Assembly: GCF_024298865.1 (NCBI RefSeq)
Contig: NZ_CP101161.1
Coordinates: forward strand, 3,431,227-3,495,226
Direction of reading: 5' to 3'
Length of the DNA: 64,000 bases
Source of the DNA: Halorarius halobius
Lineage (GTDB): Archaea; Halobacteriota; Halobacteria; Halobacteriales; Haloarculaceae
The position numbers were made by a program, and so were the translations under genes. The notes under the pieces are model-generated. The model was not told where the DNA came from, did no database searches, and worked only from the letters and a program-made list of their open reading frames with translations. Below are positions 8,015-16,235 of the stretch, piece by piece. Position 1 is the first letter of the stretch. Every line of letters starts with the position of its first letter.

Positions 8015-8299
8015 CGGGACTCCGTTGGGGTACTGGTCCAGTGGTGTACGAGAACCCGTCCCGACTGGAACCTCCAACGCGAGGGGTGTGCCGCATGCCC
8101 CGTGGTAGGAGTCAAAAGGGGTGAATACAGTGGTGGATGGTCTACGCCAACACAGACACGAGGAGCGCCAGCCGGGTAAGTATAGGGGTGGTCGTGACAC
8201 AGGCCGTGAACCTCTCGACACCACCCTTCTCTATATTGAATCCCCGGTAGCCGAGGCTCGCAAAGAAACTGATGAGCGCCTATCAACCGGAAGACGGCA

Positions 8300-8548
8300 C
8301 TACGGAGCGGGGTCCGCCGGCTGTGGCTGGATAACTATGTTGTTTGGCCCAGCGACGACGACGCGGTCACCTTCATACTTGAAAGAGACGGCTGGATGCG
8401 ACTCGGCGGAAGCATCGAAATCAGTCCGGTACAGCGCCTCCAGCGCGTCTGGGTCGATTACCTCATACAGCGGCGTGGACAGGTCCGTCCGGTCCACCCC
8501 CCGATGAGATGCAAGCGCCTCGGTGACTGCATCTGTAATACTGTCCAT
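8300..8548 (-). CDS. HalOD1-type output domain protein
   Basis: An 82-residue protein matching the pattern of the haloarchaeal HalOD1 output domain: a helix (DSITDAVTEALASHRGV), the core VDRTDLSTPLYEVIDPDALEALY, then a beta hairpin with VSFKYEGDRVVVAGPNN. HalOD1 domains occur alone or at the end of haloarchaeal sensor and response proteins, and their activity is undefined. The ATG at 8546-8548 gives the usual start, and an in-frame GTG at 8569 adds seven residues. It is the last recognisable gene before the right end of the element. Confidence 0.75.
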   Translation of the reverse strand: MDSITDAVTEALASHRGVDRTDLSTPLYEVIDPDALEALYRTDFDASAESHPAVSFKYEGDRVVVAGPNNIVIQPQPADPAP

Positions 8549-9082
8549 CTGTTCAGTCACTACCCGCACTCTCGTCCCTTATCTGAAAAAAGTTTGGCCT
8601 GCCGGCACGCTATTCCCCGAGAGCATCAGAAAACCGTTCGTAACAAAACCGGTTGATACAGGTCCTGTATCGAACGCCGCCCGGCCGCGGTGGAAACCCT
8701 CGTCCTTACGCACAGACGAATCTGGCAGAAATTTTCGAGCCGAGTAACGTCCCACGACGGCCCGCCGGGAAATTGGTGTCAAAACCGGCCCTGACTGGAA
8801 GCCGAGAGGTGCGAGAACGTGAGCATCCCCTCCACAGTCCGACGACCTACCTGCGAACGCGACGGGCTGACTTCGGGCGCGGCCTTCTCGCCCGGTTCGA
8901 ACTCCTTTTTCGAAACCGCACTACAGCACGGCCACGTATCGGCGACCGATTCAAATGTATCCGGCAAACCAGGGTGGTGAGACCGAATCAAATGTCCCTC
9001 TCGATGGGGGTGCCCGAGGGCAATATTGAAGTATTAGCCCCTCTACAGTCCGATAACGGTCATTCGGGAGGTGAAGCCGACC
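8549..9082. other. Right arm of the element without a convincing gene
   Basis: About 530 bp between the HalOD1-type gene and attR. It contains the inverted repeat GATACAG-GTC-CTGTATC (8655-8671), TGCCCGAGGGCA (9011-9022) and AT-rich bases near 9023-9036. A 70-codon minus-strand frame at 8779-8991 has no recognisable domain. A plus-strand frame running from 8653 into the tRNA gene is rejected as coding. Confidence 0.45.
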
Positions 9083-9113
9083 GAAAGCCGGTGGAGGGAT
9101 TTGAACCCTCGGC
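9083..9113. repeat. attR: 3' end of the intact tRNA-Thr
   Basis: A 31-bp direct repeat identical to 4484-4514. It covers the T-arm, 3' acceptor strand and three bases beyond the tRNA. Because the repeat restores the complete tRNA, integration did not inactivate the host gene. Confidence 0.92.
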
Positions 9114-9158
9114 CTATTCCTTACGAAGGAATCGCTCTGCCAGCTGAGCTACACCGGC
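9086..9158 (-). tRNA. tRNA-Thr (CGU anticodon)
   Basis: A 73-nt cloverleaf without introns. The acceptor stem is GCCGGTG with CACCGGC and a U discriminator. The D arm is AGCTCAGCTGGCAGAGC. The anticodon stem ATTCC/GGAAT closes the loop TTCGTAA with anticodon CGT, which reads the Thr codon ACG. The T arm is GAGGG/CCCTC with loop TTCAAAT. CCA is not encoded. It is the integration target of the element on its 3' side. Confidence 0.95.
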
Positions 9159-9209
9159 GCGGCCTCCTCATCTCGTGGTCCGGCGATGAGAGAAATAAGG
9201 GTTCCGAAT

Positions 9210-12200
9210 TTAGCTCCGCACGTCGGGGTCGTAGTCTTCCTCGTCGCCGTCCCGTCGGAGCCGAATGGCCGCGATTGCGACCACGAGCGCGAGCAGGCCC
9301 ACGATGCCGAGTACCGCCACGGGACCGACACCGAACGTCGACCGGATGCTCGCATCGACCGTCGGCGTCGGTTCGTCGTCGGAGCCGTTCGCGGCCGCCG
9401 CGTCGGCGGCCGTCGGGGACGGCGTGGTCTCGGCGTCCGCGGTCACCGTCGGCGTGGGCGACGGCGTCGGCGTCGCGGTCGGCACGTCCGCTCCGGGCAC
9501 GACGGCGGCGAACACCGAGAACCCGGGCGTTTCCGCCCCGAAGCTGACGTTCCCGCCCGTGCGGTCGAGCACGCGCGTGTCGAGCATCTCCCAGCCGTCG
9601 TCGTAGCGCACGAGTCGGACGTCTGCCGGGTCGACGCCGGCCTCGGCAATCACGTCGGCCCCGACGCCGAACCGAATCGTCGCGGACGTGTTCTCCGCCG
9701 TCGGTGGGACCGTGATGCGGAACACCTGCAACACCAGCCCCGGGGGTGCCACCCGCCCGGAGACCGAGTCGATGTCGGCCGCCGAGACGTTCCCGTTCAC
9801 GGGGCTGTCGAACGCGATACGCTCGATGGCGGCCGACCCCGGCGCTCCGGTCGACCGGAGTCCGGTCGGCGTCTGCGTACCGGTGGCGCCACTCCCGTCG
9901 CCACCGGAAGCCGGGGCTCCACCGCCGCCAGCCGACCCACCGCCGGCCGAACCGCCGTCGGAGGAACCACCGCCCGAACCCGGGGACGTGGTACCTCCGT
10001 CGTCCGTCCCATCGCTCCCGTCTGTGCCGTCATTTCCATCGCTACCATCACTCCCGTCCGTGCCGTCGCTTCCGTCACCGGAGTCCGTCTCGTTACCGTC
10101 CGTGCCATCGTCCGTCTCGTTGCCGTCCGTGCCATCGTCCGTCTCGTTGCCGTCCGTGCCATCGTCCGTCTCGTTGCCATCGCTTCCGTCACCGGAGTCC
10201 GTCTCGTTGCCGTCCGTGCCATCGTCCGTCTCGTTGCCATCGCTTCCGTCACCGGAATCCGTCTCGTTACCGTCCGTGCCATCGTCCGTCTCGTTACCAT
10301 CGCTTCCGTCGCCGGAATCCGTCTCGTTGCCATCGCTTCCGTCGCCGGAATCCGTCTCGTTGCCATCGCTCCCGTCGCCCGAGTCCGCTCCGCCACGCTC
10401 GGAGGTCGCCCAGGGCCGGTACTCGACGCCGTCGGAGACGTTGTCGCCGGTGCCGTTGGGGTTGTCCGCCGGGTCGTACGGACCGGAGGGCGCGCCCCAC
10501 CAGTTGTTGGTCGCGTCCACGACGCCGGACCCGTCGTTCAGCACGCCGAACTCGGCGTTGCCGACGACGTTGGACTCCGCGATGGTGACGCCGTCACCGG
10601 AGCCAGCCGCCACCAGGAGCCCGTGTCGGTTGTCGACCACGTCGCTGTCGGTGACTTCGACGCCGGTCACACTGCCGCCGTCGCGGGCGTCGACGAGCAC
10701 GCCCGCGGTCGCGTTGGCGATACTGCTTTCCGTCACCGTGACAGGGCCGATAGAGGGCCGGGTATCGGCGTCGTCGCCGGCACTGACCTCCAGTGCAAGC
10801 CCCTGCCCGTCGTCGGGCGCGATGGTGGTGTTGGCGACCGACAGCCCGGAGACCGTGGCGGCGTCGGTGCCGAACGTGGTGGTGGCCGACGCGCGGAGGG
10901 CGTGGTCGTAGGCACCGGTGATGGCGCTGTCGACGACGGAGACGTTCTCGACGGTCCCGGTGCCGGTGTCGGGCGAGACCACGAACGCGAGGCCGTCGGC
11001 GCCACGCGCCGTGGAGGCGAGCGTGACATCCCGGACGGCCACGTCCGCGATGCGGCCGTCCGAGCGGACGGCGAACATCGCCCCACTGTTCCTGGGCACG
11101 GTGACCGACTGCAGGGCGACGCCCGAGACGACGCCGCCGGACCCGGTCGACGCGCGAACGGCGTAGCCGCCTCTCGTCGACTGGACCCGGCTGTCGACGA
11201 CGGACACGCCGGATAGCGACCCGCCACCCGAGGCATCGAACTCGGCCGCGGCGTCGAACGCCGACAGGTGGCTATCGGTGACCGTGACGTCGCTGGCGCT
11301 CCCGCCGGCGGGAGCGACGCTGACGCCGCGGAGGACCCACTGCGTCGAGAGATTCCGGACCGTCACGTTCTCGTGAGCGCCGACGCGGACCGCGGCGTCG
11401 GTGTACCGCTCGACCGAGAAGCCGGCGAGCGTCACGTTGTCCGCGGCGACCGTGACAGCCGTCGCGCGGTCGGACTCGCCATCGAGGACGGCATCCTCGC
11501 CCCGTAGCGTCAGCGGCTTGTCGAGCGTGACGTGGACGTCGTACGTGCCCGAGCCGACGACGACCGTGCCGCCGGCGGCGACGACCTCCACGGCGCTCGC
11601 GACGCTCGAACAGTCCTCGGGGACGCGGACCGTGCTGGCGCCGACTGCCGACCGGTCACACCGCTCGCTCACCGCGAGCACGCCGTCGTCGGTCCCCAGG
11701 AAGCCGAGTCCCGCAGACGGCGTCAGCGACCCGCTGGTCGCGGCCGGCGCCTCGATGGCGTCGACAGAGGCGAGCGAGGGGGTCAGCGTCTCGACACCGG
11801 CGTCCGTCGGCGCGTACAGCGTGCCGTCCGTCATCGTCAGCGACGCGGTGACGTTGTCGGGAATCGTCGTCTCGTCGACCGTGGCGAGCGATTCGTTCAG
11901 TCTGGCGACGGTACCTGCGTCGGTGCCGGCGTACACGCCGTCCGCCGAGACGACAGGCGAGCCGACGAACGCGCCGTCCGGCGACTGGAACGACGCCTGC
12001 GTCGCGAGCGAATCCGCGGCCAGCGCGTGGACGGCGTCGTCCGTGGCCACGTACACCCGGTCGCCGGCGACGGTCGGCGGGGCGGTCACGGCGCCGCCGA
12101 CGCCCATCTCGAAGATGATGCCGCCCGACTCGCGGTCCAGTTTGTACACGGTGCCCGCGGTGGTGGCGGCGTACACGAACGCACCGTCGACGGCCGGGGC

Positions 12201-13127
12201 GGCGGCGACTTCCCCGTCGAGATTCGCGTTCGTCCACTTCACGGTCCCGTTGGGGTAGACGGCCGTGAGGGGACCCGTCTCGCCCGTCAGGGCGGTGCCC
12301 GACTGCGCGCTCCCGACGTAGACGATGCCGTCCGAGACGACCGGCGAGGCGGCCGTGCTCGAACCGATGGCGGTGCTGAACTGCTGGCTCCCGTTCGTCC
12401 GGTCGAGCCCGTACAGATAGGCGCCGTCGCGTGCGGTGCCGGTGACGAACACGCGCTCGTCGCCCACTGCGGGAGAGGCCCCGACGGTCGGCGCCCCCGA
12501 CAGCGTGTCCCCCGAGAGATTCGTCGTCCAGCGCCGCGAGCCGTTCCGAGTCACGGCGGCGACGGTACCGCCGCCGGTAGTCGCGAAGATCGTGTCGTTG
12601 GCGACGACCGGCACGCCCGAGACGTTGGTGGGGCCGGCGACCCACACCCGCCCCAGCGCGACCCGCGGACCGGTGGTAGCCGGGTTCGCACCCGTGTGGG
12701 TCGACGTGTGGCCGACCGTCCGCCAGGCGTCGGGTCCGGCCGTCGAGTCCCTATCGGGGCTAGCGATGATGCCCTGGCTCCCGTTCGTCTCGTTGTCGGT
12801 CGTCCCGTCGTCGGTCGTGGTAGTCGAGTCGCCCGTGTCTAGGCCGGCGTCGGACTCCTGTGTCGTGTCCTGCGAGAGCGTGTCTCCGGCCTCGTCGACC
12901 GTCGACTCCGCGCCGTCCTCGACGGTGTCGGCCGTCTCCTCGGCCGCATCTGTCGTCTCGTCGATGGCGTCCCCACCGTCGTCGGTGATGCCGGACGCGC
13001 CGTCGTCGACCGTCTCCCCGGCGCCGGCGAGACCGCCGTCGCCGCCCGCCAGCGCGGGCGTGGCGACCGCGGACACCACCAGCAGGACGGCGACGACGAC
13101 CGTCGGAACGCGGTGTGTTGCCGTCAT
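9210..13127 (-). CDS. Giant cell-surface protein: PQQ-type propeller, beta-helix, sequon array, PGF-pre-PGF domain
   Basis: A 1305-residue exported protein. Residues 1-28 are a Sec signal. Residues about 135-500 are repeated blades typical of PQQ/beta-propeller repeats (VVANDTIFATTGGGTVAAV, GIVYVGSAQSG, VAGDRVYVATDDAV). Residues about 510-900 are parallel beta-helix repeats with NosD/CASH-like asparagines (NVTLAGFSVERY, HENVTVRNLS). An acidic Gly/Asp/Asn/Glu/Thr array follows, then about 120 residues matching the PGF-pre-PGF domain (ERIAFDSPVNGNVSAADIDS onward). The end is a hydrophobic anchor (PVAVLGIVGLLALVVAIAAI) with a charged tail, not a PGF-CTERM signal. A TATA-like box near 13158-13165 implies a leaderless transcript. 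Adhesion or a scaffold role is plausible but unproven. Confidence 0.85.
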   Translation of the reverse strand: MTATHRVPTVVVAVLLVVSAVATPALAGGDGGLAGAGETVDDGASGITDDGGDAIDETTDAAEETADTVEDGAESTVDEAGDTLSQDTTQESDAGLDTGDSTTTTDDGTTDNETNGSQGIIASPDRDSTAGPDAWRTVGHTSTHTGANPATTGPRVALGRVWVAGPTNVSGVPVVANDTIFATTGGGTVAAVTRNGSRRWTTNLSGDTLSGAPTVGASPAVGDERVFVTGTARDGAYLYGLDRTNGSQQFSTAIGSSTAASPVVSDGIVYVGSAQSGTALTGETGPLTAVYPNGTVKWTNANLDGEVAAAPAVDGAFVYAATTAGTVYKLDRESGGIIFEMGVGGAVTAPPTVAGDRVYVATDDAVHALAADSLATQASFQSPDGAFVGSPVVSADGVYAGTDAGTVARLNESLATVDETTIPDNVTASLTMTDGTLYAPTDAGVETLTPSLASVDAIEAPAATSGSLTPSAGLGFLGTDDGVLAVSERCDRSAVGASTVRVPEDCSSVASAVEVVAAGGTVVVGSGTYDVHVTLDKPLTLRGEDAVLDGESDRATAVTVAADNVTLAGFSVERYTDAAVRVGAHENVTVRNLSTQWVLRGVSVAPAGGSASDVTVTDSHLSAFDAAAEFDASGGGSLSGVSVVDSRVQSTRGGYAVRASTGSGGVVSGVALQSVTVPRNSGAMFAVRSDGRIADVAVRDVTLASTARGADGLAFVVSPDTGTGTVENVSVVDSAITGAYDHALRASATTTFGTDAATVSGLSVANTTIAPDDGQGLALEVSAGDDADTRPSIGPVTVTESSIANATAGVLVDARDGGSVTGVEVTDSDVVDNRHGLLVAAGSGDGVTIAESNVVGNAEFGVLNDGSGVVDATNNWWGAPSGPYDPADNPNGTGDNVSDGVEYRPWATSERGGADSGDGSDGNETDSGDGSDGNETDSGDGSDGNETDDGTDGNETDSGDGSDGNETDDGTDGNETDSGDGSDGNETDDGTDGNETDDGTDGNETDDGTDGNETDSGDGSDGTDGSDGSDGNDGTDGSDGTDDGGTTSPGSGGGSSDGGSAGGGSAGGGGAPASGGDGSGATGTQTPTGLRSTGAPGSAAIERIAFDSPVNGNVSAADIDSVSGRVAPPGLVLQVFRITVPPTAENTSATIRFGVGADVIAEAGVDPADVRLVRYDDGWEMLDTRVLDRTGGNVSFGAETPGFSVFAAVVPGADVPTATPTPSPTPTVTADAETTPSPTAADAAAANGSDDEPTPTVDASIRSTFGVGPVAVLGIVGLLALVVAIAAIRLRRDGDEEDYDPDVRS
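10030..10388 (-). repeat. In-frame tandem repeats encoding N-glycosylation sequons
   Basis: Two interchanging coding units, about 33 bp (DSGDGSDGNET) and 27 bp (DDGTDGNET), repeat in the surface-protein gene. Ten copies contain N-E-T, an N-glycosylation sequon. Synonymous differences between copies are few, which indicates recent expansion. Such arrays tend to change length by slippage or recombination. Confidence 0.9.
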
Positions 13128-13226
13128 CGTTGGCTACCTGCAACACACCATGCCCCTCTTAAACGGTTTGTGACAAATTCGTAAAAACGTCCGGGCTCGT
13201 CCGGGCTGAACGGCCCGTAGCGCCGC

Positions 13227-14207
13227 TCAGCGGCTCAACCGCGCGTCGAGACAGACGTTGCGCTCGTGGGGGGCGTACGACCGGACGTCGCGGCGGACCA
13301 GCACCTCCACGTCGTACGCCTCGCCCGCGGCGGCCCGGACGGCCCGCTCGCTCGGCCCGAACGGGTCGTCCTCGTGGGCGATGTCGTAGAGGTGGACGAC
13401 ACAGTCGTCACTCGCCAACTCAACTGCGGTGTCGAGGAACTCGTCAGCCGAGTGCGGGAGGTTCATCACCAGTCGGTCCGCCCAGTCGGCGTACGCGTCG
13501 GTCGTCTCGCGGACGTCGCCCTCGATGGCCGTCACGCGGTCGGCGACGCCGTTGCGGGCGGCGTTCTCGCGCAGGTACGCCACCGCGGCGGGGTTGAGGT
13601 CACAGCCGACGCAGTCGGCGCCGCGTTTCGCCGCCGGCACAACGAACGGTCCCACGCCCGCGAACATGTCGAAGACCCGCTCGTCGGCGGCGGCCTGCTC
13701 GACGACGCGGTGGCGCTCGGTCGCGAGCCGCGGCGAGAAGTACACCTCGCGGACGTCGAGCAGGAACTCGACCCCGTACTCGCGGTGGACCGTCTCCGTG
13801 CCGTCGCCCGCGAGCACGTCCCACTCCCGGATTCGGTACTCGCCTTTCACCTTCGACGCACGGTTGACCACCGTCTCGACGGGCAGGTCACACGCCATCA
13901 GCGCGTCGGCTATCTCCCCGGCCCGCTCGGAGTCGTCCTCGTCGAGGATGTAGACGCCGCCGAGTCGCTCGTAGGAGGGCTCGAACCCCAGCAGGTCGGC
14001 AGGCATCGTCTGGTCCTCGCGGACGGGCGCGTCGAACGCGACCACCTCGTACTCGTCGGGAACCGCGTCGGGGTCCGAGACGGGGACGTACAGCCAGCCG
14101 TCCGCGACGGTGATGTCGTGCCCCGCATCGAGGAGGTCCGCCTCGGCGAGCGCCTGCCGGGTCGCCTCACCCTCCTCCGGCGGCACGCGGACGCACGGGA
14201 CGCTCAT
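13227..14207 (-). CDS. trm5: tRNA (guanine37-N1)-methyltransferase, Trm5 family
   Basis: A 326-residue class-I SAM methyltransferase that makes m1G37 in tRNA, a modification preventing +1 frameshifting. The small N-terminal domain is followed by a linker and the Trm5 signature FSPRLATERHRV (about residues 178-190). The SAM-binding motif I is VFDMFAGVGPFVVPAAK (about 200-216), with acidic motif II in CVGCDLNP. The catalytic NLPHSA motif is near residue 267. Length and motifs fit archaeal Trm5b rather than a wybutosine aminocarboxypropyl transferase, although the two are homologous. It is transcribed divergently from dphB across an 86-bp gap. Confidence 0.88.
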   Translation of the reverse strand: MSVPCVRVPPEEGEATRQALAEADLLDAGHDITVADGWLYVPVSDPDAVPDEYEVVAFDAPVREDQTMPADLLGFEPSYERLGGVYILDEDDSERAGEIADALMACDLPVETVVNRASKVKGEYRIREWDVLAGDGTETVHREYGVEFLLDVREVYFSPRLATERHRVVEQAAADERVFDMFAGVGPFVVPAAKRGADCVGCDLNPAAVAYLRENAARNGVADRVTAIEGDVRETTDAYADWADRLVMNLPHSADEFLDTAVELASDDCVVHLYDIAHEDDPFGPSERAVRAAAGEAYDVEVLVRRDVRSYAPHERNVCLDARLSR

Positions 14208-14293
14208 GGCTCTCCGTCGGCCACCACACGCGGTAAGGCTGACGCTTCGGACCGGGTCGGGGCGCTTATTCGCCCCCGGGCCGAGACGACGGT

Positions 14294-15067
14294 ATGCTCA
14301 CCTTCGTCGGCCTCGGCCTCTGGGACGAACGCTCCATCACCGTCGAGGGCCAGGCGGCGCTCCGGGACGCGGACGACGTTTTCGCGGAGTTCTACACCTC
14401 GCGGCTGATGGGAACGACAGTCGAGTCGCTCGAAGCCCACCACGGCGTCGACATCGAGGTCCGCGACCGGGCGGGCGTCGAGCAGGAGCCGGACCCGATT
14501 CTCGACGCCGCCGAGGCGGGCGAGGTGGCCTTCCTCACGGCCGGCGACACGATGATTTCGACCACGCACGTCGACCTGCGACTGCGCGCCCACGACCGCG
14601 GCATCGAGACGCGGGTGATCCACGGGACGACCGCCGAGGCCGCGGCCGCGTCGCTGACGGGCCTTCAGAACTACCGGTTCGGGAAGGCGACTACCCTCCC
14701 GTTCCCGTACGCCCACGGCGCCGACACCGTTCCAGGGAGCGTCTGTGACACCCTCGACGACAACCGCGAGCGCGGACTCCACACGCTCGTCTACCTCGAC
14801 ATCAAGCGCGAGCGCGACGAGTTCATGACCGCCGACACCGCCGCGGAACTGCTCGCGGACGGCTACGAGGACTGTCTCGCGGTGGCGGTCTGTCGGGCCG
14901 GCAGTCCCGACCCGGTGGTTGCGGCCGACCGACTCTCGGCGCTGTCCGACCGGGCGTTCGGCGACCCGCTCCACCTGCTGGTCGTGCCGGGGGACCTCCA
15001 CCACGTCGAGGCCGACGCGCTCCGCGAACTGGCGGGCGCGCCCGCCGAACTGGCGGAGCCGGTCTGA
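14294..15067 (+). CDS. dphB: Diphthine synthase
   Basis: A 257-residue SAM-dependent methyltransferase of the tetrapyrrole-methylase fold that methylates the modified histidine of elongation factor aEF2 on the way to diphthamide. The N-terminal MLTFVGLGLWDERSIT is the family start, with the GLGL glycine loop. The FAEFYTSRL segment and the AGDTMISTTHVDLRLRA segment (about 80-97) are SAM-binding and are hallmarks of archaeal DphB. The length is standard. Its stop codon abuts the stop of the convergent archaeosortase gene with no spacer. Confidence 0.95.
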   Translation: MLTFVGLGLWDERSITVEGQAALRDADDVFAEFYTSRLMGTTVESLEAHHGVDIEVRDRAGVEQEPDPILDAAEAGEVAFLTAGDTMISTTHVDLRLRAHDRGIETRVIHGTTAEAAAASLTGLQNYRFGKATTLPFPYAHGADTVPGSVCDTLDDNRERGLHTLVYLDIKRERDEFMTADTAAELLADGYEDCLAVAVCRAGSPDPVVAADRLSALSDRAFGDPLHLLVVPGDLHHVEADALRELAGAPAELAEPV

Positions 15068-16105
15068 CTACTCCTCGCCCGCACCGCCGTCTGCACGGAC
15101 CGGCTCGGACCCCGGGTCCGGCAGGTCCACGTCGAGCGCCGCACGCAGGTCGTACTCGTTGCCGGTCGCCACGTACAGCAGGTCCTCGACGACGACCATC
15201 ACCTCCGGAAGTTCCCGGACGACGAGGTAGGTGATGCCCACGAGCACCAGCACGGACAGCGACTGCGCGACGATGCGGTCCGCGACGTAGTACGACACCA
15301 TCCGGGGGTCGCTCGTCCCGAACAGCGTCATCACGGCGTCGGGGAACACCTGGGCGCGCTGGCGGCCGAACGAGACGGCGATGAACACGTTGCGCACGAT
15401 GTTGAGCGCGTAGATGACCGGGAGCGAGACCGCAAGCGCCCGGAGTTTGCGCCGGAGCGGGGCCCGGACCGCCGCGACCAGCCCCGCGAAAATTGCCATC
15501 GAGCCGATGCCCGTACACGCCACCAGGATGGTGTAGGTGATGGGGTGGCCCTCGTGGACGAAGTAGAACGTGTTGCGGTAGGCGGCGTGTTTGTCGGCGT
15601 AGTCGGCCGCCCACGCCTCGGACTTGCCGAGCGCCTCGGCGGTCCGCTGTGCGGCCTCGGGCCACGGTATCAGCGTCGGGTCGACGCCGACCAGCGCGAT
15701 GCCGGCGGCGGTCTGGCGGGCGACCGTCTCCACGAGCCACGCCTGGAGCGCGGGCACCGCCTGGAACGGGATAAAGACGAGTCCCATCGCGGCGACGGCC
15801 CGCGACAACACGAACAGCGAGTCCCGCCCGGCCCACAGCAGGTAGCCGACGTACAGCGACGCCGGAACGGCGACGACGCTCCCGATACCCTCGATGATGG
15901 ACCGCTGAGTGAACGCGAAGTGAGGCGCCTGTATCGCCCAGAACACGGCGAACAGCGCCCACGACCCCACGAGCAGGGGGCGTGCGTACTCGCGGGCGCG
16001 GAGTTCCAGCGCCGACCCGGCGGCGAACGCCAGGATGACCGCCCACGCCAGCGGCACCGCGACGGCGTCGTGGACGGCCGCGAGCGTGCTCACGGGGTCG
16101 GTCAT
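15068..16105 (-). CDS. artA: Archaeosortase A paralogue 1
   Basis: A 345-residue polytopic protein of the exosortase/archaeosortase family. It cuts the C-terminal PGF-CTERM tripartite signal of exported proteins so that the new terminus can be lipid-modified. The catalytic Cys197 is in VACTGIGSM, with conserved Arg238 in NIVRNVFI and Arg277 in VADRIVAQS, matching the Cys-Arg-Arg set of ArtA. About seven or eight membrane segments are visible. Compared with the neighbouring paralogue, it has about 30 extra residues before the catalytic Cys (about 140-175). It lies directly downstream of paralogue 2 on the same strand, 130 bp away. Confidence 0.88.
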   Translation of the reverse strand: MTDPVSTLAAVHDAVAVPLAWAVILAFAAGSALELRAREYARPLLVGSWALFAVFWAIQAPHFAFTQRSIIEGIGSVVAVPASLYVGYLLWAGRDSLFVLSRAVAAMGLVFIPFQAVPALQAWLVETVARQTAAGIALVGVDPTLIPWPEAAQRTAEALGKSEAWAADYADKHAAYRNTFYFVHEGHPITYTILVACTGIGSMAIFAGLVAAVRAPLRRKLRALAVSLPVIYALNIVRNVFIAVSFGRQRAQVFPDAVMTLFGTSDPRMVSYYVADRIVAQSLSVLVLVGITYLVVRELPEVMVVVEDLLYVATGNEYDLRAALDVDLPDPGSEPVRADGGAGEE

Positions 16106-16235
16106 GTGTCGTTTCGGTGTTGCGTGCTCCGACTATAAGTGCTCCCCGGCCGCCCGCCTGCCGCGGGAACCCGGCTCCTGCCGGTGGTACAAGCAAACCG
16201 GAGAGCTGTCGTCCGACGACCGGACCGGGGTATCG

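Larger units (their letters stand above)
4484..9113. mobile_element. Integrated element in the 3' end of tRNA-Thr(CGU)
   Basis: A 31-bp perfect direct repeat (4484-4514 and 9083-9113) brackets 4.6 kb. The right copy is the 3' end of a complete tRNA-Thr gene; the left copy is a detached tRNA 3' fragment. The integrase gene starts 85 bp inside the left end. The cargo is a 182-residue unknown, a winged-helix regulator, a SWIM zinc-finger protein, a 61-residue unknown and a HalOD1-type protein. Gene density and GC are lower than in the flanks. No capsid, conjugation or replication gene is recognisable, so it may be a satellite, a degraded provirus or a minimal integrative element. Confidence 0.9.

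Noticed and set aside
8779-8991. A 70-codon minus-strand frame in the element's right arm
   Set aside because: No start context, no domain and no neighbour support; left as undetermined.
9011-9022. TGCCCGAGGGCA as a fourth operator copy
   Set aside because: The half-sites are similar, but the centre is 2 bp instead of 4, so the geometry does not match the TGCCT-N4-AGGCA sites.
8653-9147. A 164-codon frame running into tRNA-Thr
   Set aside because: It reads through the tRNA gene and has no recognisable domain.
10030-10388. CRISPR-like repeats
   Set aside because: The repeats are in-frame, contiguous and code for a regular peptide; there are no unique spacers and no cas genes.
9186-11216. 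A 676-codon plus-strand open frame opposite the giant surface protein
   Set aside because: It is the reverse-strand shadow of repetitive coding DNA, with low-complexity Val/Arg/Ala composition.
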